Shown: positions 1 to 11,608, counted from the stretch's first letter. The stretch: DNA of 64,000 bases from Mesostigma viride (GCA_009746045.1 RPFO01000219.1:789501-853500); one strand, 5' to 3'. Translations and numbers: made by a program. The notes: generated by a model not told the origin, from the sequence alone.

Positions 1-6
1 TCCTTG

Positions 7-174
7 CTAAAGTTGCCAGGCCTGCCGAACTAATTGTAATCGCACAGCTTGCACGCCTGGCCACCTCTGGCCGACTAGGTACACATCTTCCCCACTCACT
101 GTCTTTTCCACCTCGTCAATCAGGGCGAGGTATTGATACTCCTCTCCCCTTTTGACGACTGGAACTCTAGGCAT
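7..174 (-). CDS. Short unidentified ORF at the window edge
   Basis: An ATG-to-stop reading frame of 55 codons begins at 174 and ends at 7. It starts MPRVPVVKRGEEYQYLALID and is followed by an acidic stretch and an aromatic, basic C-terminus. The amino-acid mix looks protein-like rather than random, but I recognise no family. It could be the first exon of a longer gene, a fragment of a mobile-element protein, or chance. Nothing upstream clearly marks a promoter. Confidence 0.2.
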   Translation of the reverse strand: MPRVPVVKRGEEYQYLALIDEVEKTVSGEDVYLVGQRWPGVQAVRLQLVRQAWQL

Positions 175-855
175 GGTCGCCTCTTTTAGGATTGCCTAGC
201 GCACAATACATGAACCGGCGCACCCGGCACCCTCTATTTTAGCGTCTTCACTCTTCTGCGTCTTTCTGGAAGTGCACCCGTCCCTAAACCTTATGATTCT
301 GCCATGCATATGCTGTCTGTCCCCTTACAGCTTTTCTCCCGCGCAATAAAAAATCCTGTCAAAAAATGTAGAAAGGCACACCGTCACGCGTGTACTAGCA
401 AGTAGCTATGTACTCGCTGCAATTTCAGCAATTTCAGTACCACTGACAGGTCTGGGCCTCTCCCCACCGCGTGACACGTCCACGACCTCCAAAATCGGCT
501 AAGTCCAAAGTGAAAAACAGTGAAAATCGTACGGCGTACGCGGTCGAAAGCGTCAGTACCGTGGAATACGGCGTATTTTCATACCCGAGGTGCCGTACGA
601 ACAAACATGCACGGCCGCTGGGTCGCGCGGAGCGGGTATCCAGGCGGCCCCGTGCATTTGGCTTTTTCGGCTGACCGGGCCTCCTTGATCAGGCCTGCGC
701 TGCTGGGTGTGCCCTGGCATGCTGTGGACCATCTGGGCCAGCACCTGGTGATCCACGAGTTTGACGATGCGGGGCATTGTCTCCTGGGTTGCGGATCCCG
801 GTGCCCAGCCTTGGAACAGGTAGGTCTACGCAGTCCTGCAATGTCCACGAACTGT
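175..855. other. No gene recognised; run-up to a foldback element
   Basis: Short overlapping ORFs on both strands look like shadows. The stretch 520-600 holds CG-rich words such as cggcgtacgcgg and tacggcgtatttt. These recur inside the TIR element near 10.7 kb, so this may be decayed transposon end sequence. Confidence 0.3.
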
Positions 856-988
856 GGGTGGTCCCACGCGGAATGGGGTAGATTTTTGCAAGAAAAAAAC
901 GCTAGTTTCAATCGTCCGAAAACCGGACATTGCGCCGAAATTCTTGCCGAAAAATTTGCAGCCGAGCGAATTTTCCGCCGGCCGGACA

Positions 989-1010
989 GGGTCTCTCTGC
1001 AGCTAGACCC
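989..1010. repeat. Hairpin repeat, copy 1
   Basis: gggtct and agaccc flank a ctctgcagct loop and could form a 6-bp stem. An identical 22-bp unit, followed by the same ttcg, recurs at 1215-1236 in the same orientation. Confidence 0.6.
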
Positions 1011-1214
1011 TTCGCAAATCGTGCGAAATCGCGCAAAATTTGCTGAAATTTACCAAAACCAGGCCAAAAAAGTGTAAAATCATGCGAAATCTTGAAAATT
1101 TTGCTGAAATTGACCAAAAACCGACCAAAAAAGTGCGAATTCATGCAAAAAAGTTCGATTGTAAAAAAATTACGACATGTAAAAAATGCGTGAATTCATG
1201 CGAAAATTTTCAAA

Positions 1215-1236
1215 GGGTCTCTCTGCAGCTAGACCC
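1215..1236. repeat. Hairpin repeat, copy 2
   Basis: Identical to the unit at 989-1010, including the GGGTCT/AGACCC stem. It lies inside the foldback element. Confidence 0.6.
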
Positions 1237-1701
1237 TTCGTGTAAAATTATGCGAAATCCTGTGAAATCGTGTGAAATTGTGTGAAGTTGTGCGAAAATC
1301 GTGCGAAAATCACGCGAAATTGTGCAAAATTTTGCGGGCGTTCTCAAATCGCCAGAAAAAATTTCGAAACAAAAAGTCGAAAACAGCGTTTTTTTCTTGC
1401 AAAATGCGCGAAAAACTACCCCATTCGGCGTGGGACCACCCGAGTCTTCTCCTACCTCTCCTCGACGCCGGACCGGGTCGCGCCTGCCTCAGGGAGATTT
1501 TCCTTTGGCTTCCTGCTGTTGGGGAGGCCAAGATCGACGACGAGCCCTGTGATCTCCTCCGGGCTGTCGAGTTCATGGAAATCGCCGACCAGTTGCATGG
1601 CGGGGGTGTTTCCATAGGGCGAGCAATCATCCCAGGACGTAGCGGCAGAATCGCAGTACACCCCTGAATATTCGGCCTCAGCAGCAGCTTCCTCCTCCTC
1701 C

Positions 1702-3479
1702 GTGTCGGCGCCTTCCCCTGTTCCGTCGTCGCCGGCGTCGACCAGACGCGTGTCGGTGGAGCCGTCTCCTACCCCTCCGGGCGTGGGTCCAGAGTCTGCC
1801 AACCTTGCGGCTACTGTGTCCGCAATGCAGGCCCAGATCCAGTCCTTAGCCTCGGCATTCGGGGCGTTCATGGCGTCTCAGTCGCCCGCTGCCGTTGCGC
1901 CTACCGTGGCGCCTGTTGCTGCTGTTTCGCCTACCCCTACCGTTACCTCAGCGACTGTGGTCGCTTAATTCGCCTGCGCCCCAGTGCGAGCCCTCGGTCG
2001 CTGCGGTTTCGCCTGCTGCTGTGGCTCCTGCGCCTCCTGCTGCCTCAGCGCATGTGGTCGCCCTGCCTGCGCCTCCGCGCGAGTTCCCTGCAGCGGCGAT
2101 TTCGCCCGCCGCCGCCACTTCCGGGCCTTTCCAGGCCGCTCCGTCGCAGCCGCTGCGGGGCTTCTTTGGCGACACGAGTGGGCTGCCCAGGCTCTGGGAG
2201 GGGGGTCCCCCTCAGAGGATTCCGGTGCCGGACTGGAGCCTTGACGGCAGCCAGTTCTACGGCAAGGTGCCCCGCCCTACGGGCCCTATTTTCAACATGT
2301 GGCCTGAGGGTGCGCCTCCGGCGGAGGCCACGCCGTCACCCGCAGTTGCAGGTCCGTCACGGCCTCCTGTGGTGCCGGCCCCCTCTGCGCCTGCACAGGA
2401 TCCTACCCCTGTTCTGGTTCCTGCCCCTTCGGGCACTCGCTCGCTGGCCACTGTTGTTAGGGCCAGCGGGGTTGATCAGCGCGCCCTTCGCGCTGCCGAC
2501 TCCCTCCGGGGGTTGTCCCTGGGTGACCGGGAACGTGCCCCTTCAGTGGTACACCAGACACCGGAGTCGCGAGATTCAGCCGTCCCCGGATATGGTATGT
2601 CATCAGCGATTGCGTGCCGTCAGTGTGACCTCCCGCGCGTCGCCCAGGAGAGCTCTGTCCATTTCACCCATATGTCCTATGGGTTCTCACAGACGTGTAG
2701 GGCGCCTCGCGATCGTAACCTACCCATTGACACTGATCGGCCTCCTTTTGACATGGTTATTGTAGCTGATCCCGTGTACCATGGAGATATTCTCGTGCGT
2801 CGCGTCCTCTACCGCTGGGCGAGGCGTCATAACGACTTGGACACCTACGGTGGCTACCAGTGGGCTTACCCTCCGCCTCTGGGCATCATGGCTTCGGATG
2901 CCCTCAGCCCCTCACGGTCGAGTTCCCTGCCGCGCCCGGTGCTGCGTATGCTGCGGTGCATCTGCAGCGTACCCTAGAGTGGGATGCCCGCCGTCCAGTG
3001 CCTCTCCCTGGACAGGGCTTGGACTCCCGCGGCGGCCCACCCTCCTCCGAGGGCCAGTGAGTACTTGGAGACTTTCGGGTTGCGTCAGTGTGCACGCCGG
3101 TGGCGGGCTCGCGAGATCCGGCACATCCGTTTGTGGCCGGCCAACGTTGAGCCGCTGTTGGACCTGTTCTTTCCTTCGGGTCTGCGTAACCGGATCCGGT
3201 ATCAGCGCGTGCTCCTTCGGGCCCTCTGCTTGATTGCTGTTAATTGAGCCTTTCCTTCGGCTTTTTGCCTGTGTTTTTCTGGACTGGGCTAGGGGCCAGG
3301 TGGTCCTAATCCAGCACCGGTACTACTGGGCCTTCCTGGGCCTCTTCCCTGACGGCGTTTGGGCCGATGTGTTCCTCACGGTAGACAGGCATGACAACGC
3401 TGATGATGTGGCTCACTACCATGCATATCTGGATGTCCTGATGGCCTCGCGTGGTACTTACCAGACTGATGGCAACTAG
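1702..3479 (+). pseudogene. Broken Pro/Ala-rich ORF, possibly gag-like
   Basis: A reading frame opens at 1702 with Ser/Pro-rich sequence and a short possible coiled-coil (NLAATVSAMQAQIQSLASAF). It shifts frame near 1960 and continues as Ala/Pro-rich sequence. A more ordered stretch follows around 2150-2300 (GFFGDTSGLPRLW, WSLDGSQFYGKV). Further shifts near 2560-2600, 2900 and 3060 lead to Arg/Trp-rich segments ending at 3243 and 3479. The change of frame without loss of protein-like composition suggests one decayed coding sequence about 1.8 kb long. A low-complexity N-terminus followed by a structured part resembles retroelement gag proteins, but I see no CCHC knuckle or protease, so the assignment is inference. 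Confidence 0.35.
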
Positions 3480-4660
3480 ATACACGAGGGCCTTAGGCCC
3501 GACCTGAGGGTGTTGTCCCTCCGGTATATAGAGTCGCCCTCATGGTCTGGCCAGTTGGTTGGTCGTTCTTGGTCCTTGGTGTTGACATTCAATGTTTACT
3601 CTGTGTGTCCTGCCCAGTGCCGTCCCTCCCGGCAAGGCCTCCGTGCCAGGCAGTTAGGGGAACCTCACACCAGGCTTGGTGCTGGCTAACCCTACACCAC
3701 TTGGGGTGGAACCGAGTTAACATGTTTGTGCCTTGTACCTTGGGTGGCCTGTAGATTGTGCTGGACTTGTGTTGGGTGCGTTATTAGGTTATTCCTACTA
3801 CTCCTTTGGTTTCCTCCCTGTGCGTAGGGAGAGGGCTCCCTACCTTTGTGGGGGGGCAGGTGTTACGTCGCGTAACAATCTGTCACAGTTACGGACGTAA
3901 ATTAGGTCCTTTGCCTCAGTCGTTCCTAGGTTTACGTGTAGCTTGTACCAGTGGACACTGTTGTTCCGGTACCGTGGTGCATTGGATGCATTTGGCGTCC
4001 GGCGCCGCGTACTTTAGTAGTGGTCCTTATCCTTCGGGTAGAATGTAGTGGACCAGCGTGCATCTGTGCATTTGTAGGCGAGGGCCATGTCGGCCCGAGC
4101 ATGCTGGACCGTTGGTGATCATTTATGCACGTTCTACCCCTCGTGTTGGCACGAAGTTCGGCGTGTGTTAATGAATTGACACATATAGCTAGGGTCATGG
4201 CAGTGTAGTACATAGTGTTTCCTTCCTCTATTCCTGGAATAAACGGGGTTCGGTTAAATGGCTTATGGCGTATTATAGTCGTACTTACGTAAATGCACTG
4301 AGATCCGGTTCGTCAAGTTCGTCTTTCGCGCAGGGATTAACTAGAGGTGGCCTCACTAATTTAGGTAGCATTAGACCGATTAGAGGTAGAGGGCTGAGTC
4401 GTAACACCGGCCCACCCGGCACCCACAGCGGAAAAATTTATATATTTTCACTACAATAAGCCAATGGAGTGCTTGCACCCTCCTGAGGGGTATGCTCCTG
4501 TTTTCTCCCCACGGGCCCCGCGGCCCCTTGCTAGCCAGGGTAGAAGTCTGCATGTGGAGGTTATTGGCCCTGAGGATAGCCGCTACACTACCGCCTCGTC
4601 TGCCATTATGTACAGTAGAGGACAGCTTGGACGGATGAGGATTATTACATCCCCATCTAG
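3480..4660. other. No gene recognised
   Basis: T/G-rich sequence with many stops in all frames and only short ORFs. I found no repeat partner in the window. It may be the 3' part of the decayed element to its left. Confidence 0.3.
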
Positions 4661-5567
<907 letters not shown>

Positions 5568-6252
5568 TGCTTGCTCATATAGTTGTCCCACTTAATATAA
5601 TTAATAGCCTTGCCTCACTGTACATGTATCACAATATCTTAGGCCCTTTCCACATTCGTCAGTTCCGGGGAGTTAGGGTCCTGATTCAGTCGGTTCCGGA
5701 ACTAGAGGTTTCCACATTTGACCGTCCAATTAGAAATTTAATTGGATACGACTGCTAATTCGACGGAACTGGGGTGGAACTCCTGGAACTCGAAAAAAGC
5801 AGTTCCGGCCAGTTCCAGTCAGAATTAGGGTCAAGAAAGGTAGGTCGAGTTGTTGAAACCGGCGGGGAAAGCGCCAGGACGGTACGGATCGGATCTGGTT
5901 GTGGAAAGTAGGTCCCGATCAATTCACCGCTAATTATTATTATTCGCCGCGCCGAATTAGACCTCGAGCCTGGAACTGCGGTCCGGACCAATCCGAGTCC
6001 TCCTAATTCGCGCGTATTCGTCACCATATGTGGAAAGGCTCTTAGTTTAACACGTATGGCTATTTAAAATAGCGCCTTCTTAATGATTGAGAATGAATGC
6101 GAAAGACCTTTGACTTCCTATGCGTCACAGCGCACGATGGAATACTTGTCACACAATACTACGAATAAGTAAGCTCAAACCCGGAAAACCGGTTTCGTAT
6201 ATTACAATGTTACCACACAGATTAACCAATGCGGGAAGACTTACACCCAGTA
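5568..6252. other. No gene recognised
   Basis: About 680 bp of mixed sequence between the (TTAC)n array and the direct-repeat element. Words such as gttccgga/ttccgg and cctggaact recur around 5690-5990. No coding signal is visible. Confidence 0.3.
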
Positions 6253-6671
6253 GAGTTGTGCTCCCGAGTGGCATCTATCCGCTGGCCGGTAGTCGCCGGC
6301 CTGGCGCCTAGTCAGGTGCATGGCATCAAAGATTGGTGTCTAGATGCTAGTCGGTGCCTAAGCAAGGTACGGAAGCCAGTGCATGCGCGCCGGGACGGTC
6401 AGAGAACCGTCGCCCTCGGTAGCACAGATCCGCTGAGTGCCGGTAGTCTCGGGTTAGAGGCTCGAGCATGCACTATCGGGTAGCCTACCGGTAGTCTCGG
6501 GTTAGAGGCTCGAGCATGCCTTATCGGTTAGCGCCGCGCCGCTGAGCTCCTTGCGGCCTGGCCAGCTGCAAGGGTTCAATAGCAATCAGTGGCGGCTGCG
6601 GGCTCAGTCTCCCACAATCGGTTCCCCAAACAACAAAAATCCCGTCTCCATCGCCGGCGTGCTAGCCAGCG
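6253..6671. repeat. Left 420-bp direct repeat (LTR-like)
   Basis: Starts gagttgtgctcccgag and ends gctagccagcg, matching 7059-7479 with a few small indels. Confidence 0.8.
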
Positions 6672-7058
6672 ATGCTGTCGGGGCCTCAGTACAAGCTGCT
6701 GCGGAAGCTCATGATGACATGAGTTTTTTTTACAGTGTGACCTGTCTTCATTTTGCATGGGAATGGGCGCTTCTTTCATCTGTGAATACATTCCCCTAGA
6801 CCTGACAGGCGGCCAGTGTGCCTACTAATGATGCATGTGGTGCAGTTGCACCCAAGTAGAAAAGGAGGCCAGGAGCAAAGCCCGGGTGTTTTTGGCGTGC
6901 TCAGATCCTAGCGTAGGGCACCCTCCTTGGGGTTTAGGATTTGGGGACGGCCAGTGTGCCGTTACGTGTTTCTCTACTTGAACGTACGTAGGGTCAGTGC
7001 TACCCTATTGCCCCTCACTTTAAATAATTTATGATAATTATTTAAAAAGAAAGTATGG

Positions 7059-7479
7059 GAGTTGTGCTCCCGAGTGGCATCTATCCCCTGGCCGGTAGTC
7101 GCCGACCTGGGCGCCTAGTCAGGTGGGCATCAAAGATTGGTGTCTAGATGCATGCTAGTCGGTGCCTAAGCAAGGTACTGAAGCCAGTGCGCGCCGGGAC
7201 GGTCAGAGAACCGTCGCCCTCGGTAGCCGGCACAGATCCGCTGAGTGCCGGTAGTCTCGGGTTAGAGGCTCGAGCATGCACTATCGGGTAGCCTACCGGT
7301 AGTCTCGGGTTAGAGGCTCGAGCATGCCTTATCGGTTAGCGCCGCGCCGCTGAGCTCCTTGTGGCCTGGCCAGCTGCAAGGGTTCAATAGCAATCAGTGG
7401 CGGCTGCAGGCTCAGTCTCCCACAATCGGTTCCCCAAACAACAAAAATCCCGTCTCCATCGCCGGCGTGCTAGCCAGCG
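7059..7479. repeat. Right 420-bp direct repeat (LTR-like)
   Basis: Same ends as the left copy. It lies directly after a purine-rich tract. Confidence 0.8.
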
Positions 7480-8480
7480 GTGAAGGGCATTGAGCATTCA
7501 GCTAGTAGAGTTATGGAATAACACAAAGCCAGAATGCTCAGTCAGGCAGTGCCAAATGGCGTGTGTGTGAACGACGAGACACCTTGGCATTAGGATAGAA
7601 TGGCACATATACTGCTGGCCAGCCGTCAACGATGGCTGGCCAGACTTTGCGTAAGTTAACCCTAACTTACTGATCCTGGTCGGACTAGCCTATCAGTTAC
7701 AACCTGATCTAGTCAGTCCTAACATGACAACTACAGTCCCGGTACTGAGGTACCGGCTCATCACATATACTGAGTATAGCCACGTGTCCATGCCACGACT
7801 GCTCTAGTCCAGCACCGTCCCAGTACCCAATTGGGTGCTGGCGGTGCTGACACGTGTCCACTTAGGCTACAGGCGCGGGAGACTTAGACTAACTAGTAGG
7901 CGAGGGATTCACACTCGAGCCCACAGGAGAATTACACTCCAGGATTAAGCGATGGTAAATAATCTGTAGAGCAACGTGGTAAATTACGATACAAGGTCCA
8001 GATTGCTGGCATAGCTCGCGCATTGCCTATTTTGTCCCTTCGTCCCCGTTGGTGCATCATTGGCTGCGCCTGGCGCTGCCAACCAGGCATGACGTCAGGT
8101 CCGTGGGGACGGGCTTCTCGAACCGTCTAGAACACATTAAAGACCAGTACGGCTAGAGGCCTCTCCTGAAAAATATCCACGTACATGTCCGTACTAGGTA
8201 CCATCATAACGCGTGTGCAGTGCCACTTGGCTGTCCCGTAACTCCCGTCGATCAGGCGCTAGGTCTGCCTACGGCGCAAAGGCCAAGTTCGTCAGCAAAA
8301 CTTCTACTACACTTACTTCCACACGGATTGCCTCGGCTGCCAACTATACTATGGCCTCGGCACTGGCGCCAGATTACGGTCGGCGCCGATCGACCGGGAC
8401 GGATAATTTAATACCACAAATGGCATGTTGCATCCGTGCAACACACCTCCCCCCCCCCAACAAAAGAGGCGGCTACTCCT
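7480..8480. other. No gene recognised; contains a perfect 10-bp hairpin
   Basis: Only short ORFs occur. At 7615-7643, ctggccagcc and ggctggccag form a perfect 10-bp stem around a 9-nt loop. The segment ends at the insertion point of the TIR element at 8481. Confidence 0.4.
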
Positions 8481-8864
8481 GTCAGTGATGCGTCATACGC
8501 GATACGCGTCGTACGCGGCCCCAGGTGTATAATGTATAATACGCGGTGTATAATGTATTATACGCTGATCGTACGCTAACCGTTGAAAACCCTTTTTTTG
8601 GCATGATTTTGAGGGGGTTTCAACATTCTGAGCAACCAAGCATAGTCTGCTGGTGTTTTTCCATACCTTTTGCCTATACATGACATATATAGCATGACCT
8701 TTGGCATTGCCACCACTACCTAAATACAAGCTTAGTTTCTAACGGTCTAACTTGATAGTTTCTCTTCAAAATCGAGACAACATGCAACTAAGTATCAATA
8801 CCAGTATCAGTGCACAACTCACTGGAAAGGATAATAAATTTGTAGAACTCAAGATATGCATGCA

Positions 8865-9359
8865 CTATACATTGCCCCGAGGTGTCCATGACATTGAAGG
8901 GCGTCGATGGCATTGAAAGGCGCAAATGAATGCCTCGCACAGCTCCTCGTCCAGCTGCTCTTTGCTGAGCCCGTAAGGTGCGGGCAAATTACCGTCGGTG
9001 GATTGGCCCTTTGATGATCCGCTTGGCCCAGCCGCCCCAGCAGCGCGCCCCGAGGTGTTGCTGGCATGAGCGGACACCCAGTTAAAGGCATCGGTTTCTA
9101 CAATGTCTGCAAGCCTGTCTTTAAGTGCCCCCCGCACATCAGCCTGCTTCTTGGCGTCACTAGTCGCCTTCCTCTTCCTGGTATTGCTTTCCTTCTCCGC
9201 CTGCTCGACCAGCAGCCTGTAACGGAGTACTCCATCATCCATGTAGTAGTTATTTGTCTGCTGCCGATTCTTGAGGATGCGCTCTTTGCTAATGTATGTC
9301 CAGACAGTTTCGGATGTGGCCTCTTCTTCATCGGGCCGCACATCATCATCGTGTTCCAT
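8865..9359 (-). CDS. Unidentified acidic/basic protein inside the TIR element
   Basis: A 164-residue ORF starts MEHDDDVRPDEEEATSETVW. A charged segment (YISKERILKNRQQTNNYYMD), a Lys/Arg-rich patch (TRKRKATSDAKKQADV) and a Gly/Ser/Ala-rich linker follow. The composition, with many Asp/Glu/Lys and few Cys, is that of a genuine soluble protein, possibly DNA-associated. I recognise no family. It lies within the TIR element, so it may be a cargo or accessory protein of that element or the remnant of its transposase gene. There could be further exons upstream. Confidence 0.45.
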   Translation of the reverse strand: MEHDDDVRPDEEEATSETVWTYISKERILKNRQQTNNYYMDDGVLRYRLLVEQAEKESNTRKRKATSDAKKQADVRGALKDRLADIVETDAFNWVSAHASNTSGRAAGAAGPSGSSKGQSTDGNLPAPYGLSKEQLDEELCEAFICAFQCHRRPSMSWTPRGNV

Positions 9360-9454
9360 TGACTCACGTGTCAGCCATGCCTGGATGTCGATATGCTACG
9401 ATCTAGGTGCCAGACGACCACGACGTTGCTGGCACACCTTATCACCTTCTTGAT

Positions 9455-9494
9455 CCAGATAAATAGGTGTACGTTTATTCCAAATATACTGTTG
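9455..9494 (-). mobile_element. 40-bp LINE 3'-end insertion with 17-bp TSD
   Basis: The 40 bp between two perfect copies of cttatcaccttcttgat (9438-9454 and 9495-9511) match the 3' end of the longer LINE fragment that starts at 9576. Both begin ccag and share taaataggtgtacgtttatt and then ccaaatata. This is an extremely 5'-truncated retrotransposition event. Confidence 0.8.
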
Positions 9495-9575
9495 CTTATC
9501 ACCTTCTTGATGATGAATCTTCAGCCTTCCCGCCTTCACCTTCCCGCCTTCACAAGTCACAATGAACGCGCTTTT

Positions 9576-10530
9576 TCCAGGTAAATAGGTGTACGTTTAT
9601 TCCAAATATAGCCAATAGGTAATCCCTGCTAAGCCTAGGGTATCAAGATGTCAGTGGCTAAAACGGAGCCTTACTAGACCACGGAAGCCACTGGACTTCT
9701 AATGGGTTGTCATTGGGCATGTGGGTAAAGATCCTGTTGTTGCCCATGAGGTCATGAAAGATCTCAAGTGGGCTGGGCTTATCCTGGTCCGCGCCAGGGT
9801 CCCAGATTTTGTTTTGTTCATTTGCAACCATCCAGTAGCGTCGCATGCCGGAGTTCCATAGGTAAATGAAGCGTGAGAGAACCCCAGCTTTGTCGAAAAC
9901 TGTGCGCCTTTTGAACACCACATCGTTTCGCACCGTCCAGATTGTATATAACATGCATGTGCGGAGCCATATCCACGCTTGTTGTGAAAAGGTGAGCTCA
10001 AGGCCAGGGGTGCCAGTGATGCCAAAGATAATTGAGCGGGTAGACACCGGTATGATAGGCTCAGACGTCCAGGCTGCCCATAAACCAATCAACCAGGTCC
10101 AAACTCCCTGGAGGTTACACCATAAAAATCGGTGTTCCACAGTTTCAGTGGGGTTGGTACATAAACATGTAGCAGGGTGTTGAAATCGCCGGTGGAGGAT
10201 CTCCCCGACCCCGATGGACCGGTGCATCAAGAGGTGTTGTACGTCGGTCGCGCGGCGATCAATCAGCGGGTGGTCAGCGGCGAGGGTGATGTTGCGGACC
10301 CAGGTGTGGCCAGGCCACTCAGTAGCGCCCCAGCGTGTCCGTCCGGGGTGGAATTGATGGTTTTTATGCAAGAGCATTGTGTAGCCCCACTCTGCCGTGT
10401 ACTCGTAAAGGCCTTTTACAGTTCTGCTGTCACCCTGATTGAGCACCCAGCCAAATTCCACTGGATCCAATGACAACATGTCCAGGCGGGTTGATCCCAC
10501 ATGTAGCCAAATAATAGCAGCGTCTGGAAG
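9576..10530 (-). mobile_element. 5'-truncated LINE, 955 bp, with 20-bp TSD
   Basis: It is flanked by direct repeats gtcacaatgaa(c/t)gcgctttt at 9556-9575 and 10531-10550 with one mismatch. The minus-strand 3' end lies at 9576 and matches the 40-bp scar at 9455-9494. The insert carries the C-terminal part of a LINE ORF2 (9658-10500). Confidence 0.8.
9658..10500 (-). CDS. LINE ORF2 C-terminal domain (zf-RVT-like), 5'-truncated
   Basis: 280 residues end in SSKAPF and stop. The core has a Cys/His cluster typical of the zinc-binding region after reverse transcriptase in plant-type LINEs: RRFQHPATCLCTN, then TVEHRFLWC and a Trp-rich helix (GVWTWLIGLW). Later there is a TIWTVRNDVVFKRR segment, also typical of this region (compare the common W..R N...F pattern). 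No RT catalytic motifs are present because the insertion is truncated at its 5' end. The frame is intact throughout, which suggests a fairly recent insertion. Confidence 0.6.
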   Translation of the reverse strand: MGSTRLDMLSLDPVEFGWVLNQGDSRTVKGLYEYTAEWGYTMLLHKNHQFHPGRTRWGATEWPGHTWVRNITLAADHPLIDRRATDVQHLLMHRSIGVGEILHRRFQHPATCLCTNPTETVEHRFLWCNLQGVWTWLIGLWAAWTSEPIIPVSTRSIIFGITGTPGLELTFSQQAWIWLRTCMLYTIWTVRNDVVFKRRTVFDKAGVLSRFIYLWNSGMRRYWMVANEQNKIWDPGADQDKPSPLEIFHDLMGNNRIFTHMPNDNPLEVQWLPWSSKAPF

Positions 10531-10810
10531 GTCACAATGAATGCGCTTTTAGCTTTAGTGCACTATACACTAGCTAGCTCATCACGCAATTATTTGTTCC
10601 TACTACAGGTCGGCGCGCCGCAGTCTAGGCAAGCAAATGCACCCACCTCGTAAGCCAAAAATATGCCAAAAATACGCGAAAATACGCAAAAATGCGCAAA
10701 AATACGCGTTGCGTATGAAAGTACCCCATTTTCGTACGCGCCGCTTGCGTATCGCGCATAATACGCTAAATACGGCGTATAATACGGCGTATGACGCATC
10801 ACTGACTCCT

Positions 10811-11600
10811 GTAGCCGGGACTTATAATTGACTGTATACATGGTCACTGTTCCCTTCCAGGGCACGCAACGTGCCAATTGTCACCATCGGTTCAGGCGAT
10901 GATTTACGGCGCCGGGCGGTAAGGGCTCGGGCGGTGACCCCCACGAGTGGGGCCCCCACGGCCATGCCCGCGCAGAGGTGCGGCCGGGCGTTGACGCCGG
11001 TGGACACGCTCATGCAGCCGGTGCGGCCTCAGCCGGCTCGGGAAGAGGCAGGCCATTGGCCTGGACTAGGGCGTGCTGCATGGAAGGTGAGTTGCCGCTC
11101 GCCGGTGCGTGAATCATGGCGTTTGGCCAGGTTGACATCCCGCAGCGCCTCCAGTGGGAAAACGCTCAAGAAGGCGGCGAGGAACGTGTGTCGGGTGAGG
11201 GACACCAAACCTCCTGTCCAAACGATACCGCACCGAATAACTCGATGTCGCCCATGGACCCCTGGGGCGGGGCGGCCTGCATCATGCAAGGCAGTGCACA
11301 TGCAAGGAGCATTACGCAAAAGGTAGGAGAAGGGCCGGAATTATGCCAACCCTGCCCGGGCTTTATACTCCTGTAGCAAGCGTGCACAGCCCGTACGTGA
11401 GTCCAGCCTCAGCTACCCATGAGTGCTCTAGCTCTGTTTGGGAGAACTTCCACTACTCGCGGCGGCGGCCTCGATTGCAGTGGGCTACAATGTCCTCAGT
11501 CCACCCCATCCTCGGCTTCGCCCGTCTCGGGGTTGAACTCCAAGGGGGCGGGTGCCATGACATGACCTGGGAAGGTGCTCTTGCGACTTGCGGTAGAGCT
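10811..11600. other. No gene recognised; downstream flank of the Ty3/gypsy relic
   Basis: GC-rich sequence with overlapping short ORFs on both strands, none matching a family I know. A 3' LTR of the adjacent minus-strand Ty3 element would be expected here, but I found no matching copy upstream of 15.2 kb. Confidence 0.3.
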
Positions 11601-11608
11601 TAAGCTGG

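Larger units (their letters stand above)
856..1441. mobile_element. Foldback-type element with about 50-57-bp inverted arms
   Basis: The left arm (856-905) and right arm (1385-1441) are reverse complements with a few mismatches and one short gap. They share the words gggtggtcccacg, gaatggggta and tgcaagaaaaaaacgct. The roughly 480-bp interior has no convincing gene. It is built of repeated gcgaaaat/gtgcgaaa words and contains two copies of a 22-bp hairpin (989-1010 and 1215-1236). No clear target-site duplication was found, so the exact ends are uncertain. Confidence 0.5.
6253..7479. mobile_element. TRIM-like element with 420-bp terminal direct repeats
   Basis: 6253-6671 and 7059-7479 are near-identical direct repeats of about 420 bp around a 387-bp interior without a gene. 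The second repeat is preceded by a purine-rich run (aaaaagaaagtatggga), as expected for a polypurine tract before a 3' LTR. Each repeat contains a tandem pair of a roughly 45-bp unit (cggtagtctcgggttagagg...). The size fits a terminal-repeat retrotransposon in miniature. I could not find a clean primer-binding site, TG...CA ends or a target-site duplication, so a simple segmental duplication is the alternative. Confidence 0.5.
8481..10806. mobile_element. DNA-transposon-like TIR element, 2.3 kb
   Basis: A perfect 20-bp terminal inverted repeat (GTCAGTGATGCGTCATACGC) lies at 8481-8500 and, inverted, at 10787-10806. Both subterminal regions are built from tacg/gcgtat words. The element is flanked by a 4-bp direct repeat tcct (8477-8480 and 10807-10810). 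Outside that lie ggctac on the left and gtagcc on the right, so the empty site would have been a 6-bp-stem hairpin with tcct as its loop. The interior holds a minus-strand ORF (8865-9359) and two nested LINE insertions, so the original element was about 1.3 kb. No transposase catalytic motif was seen, and the superfamily is unknown. Confidence 0.65.

Noticed and set aside
10871-11387. Overlapping 90-150-residue ORFs on both strands
   Set aside because: No domain, no consistent frame and no splice support. They are typical of GC-rich non-coding sequence.
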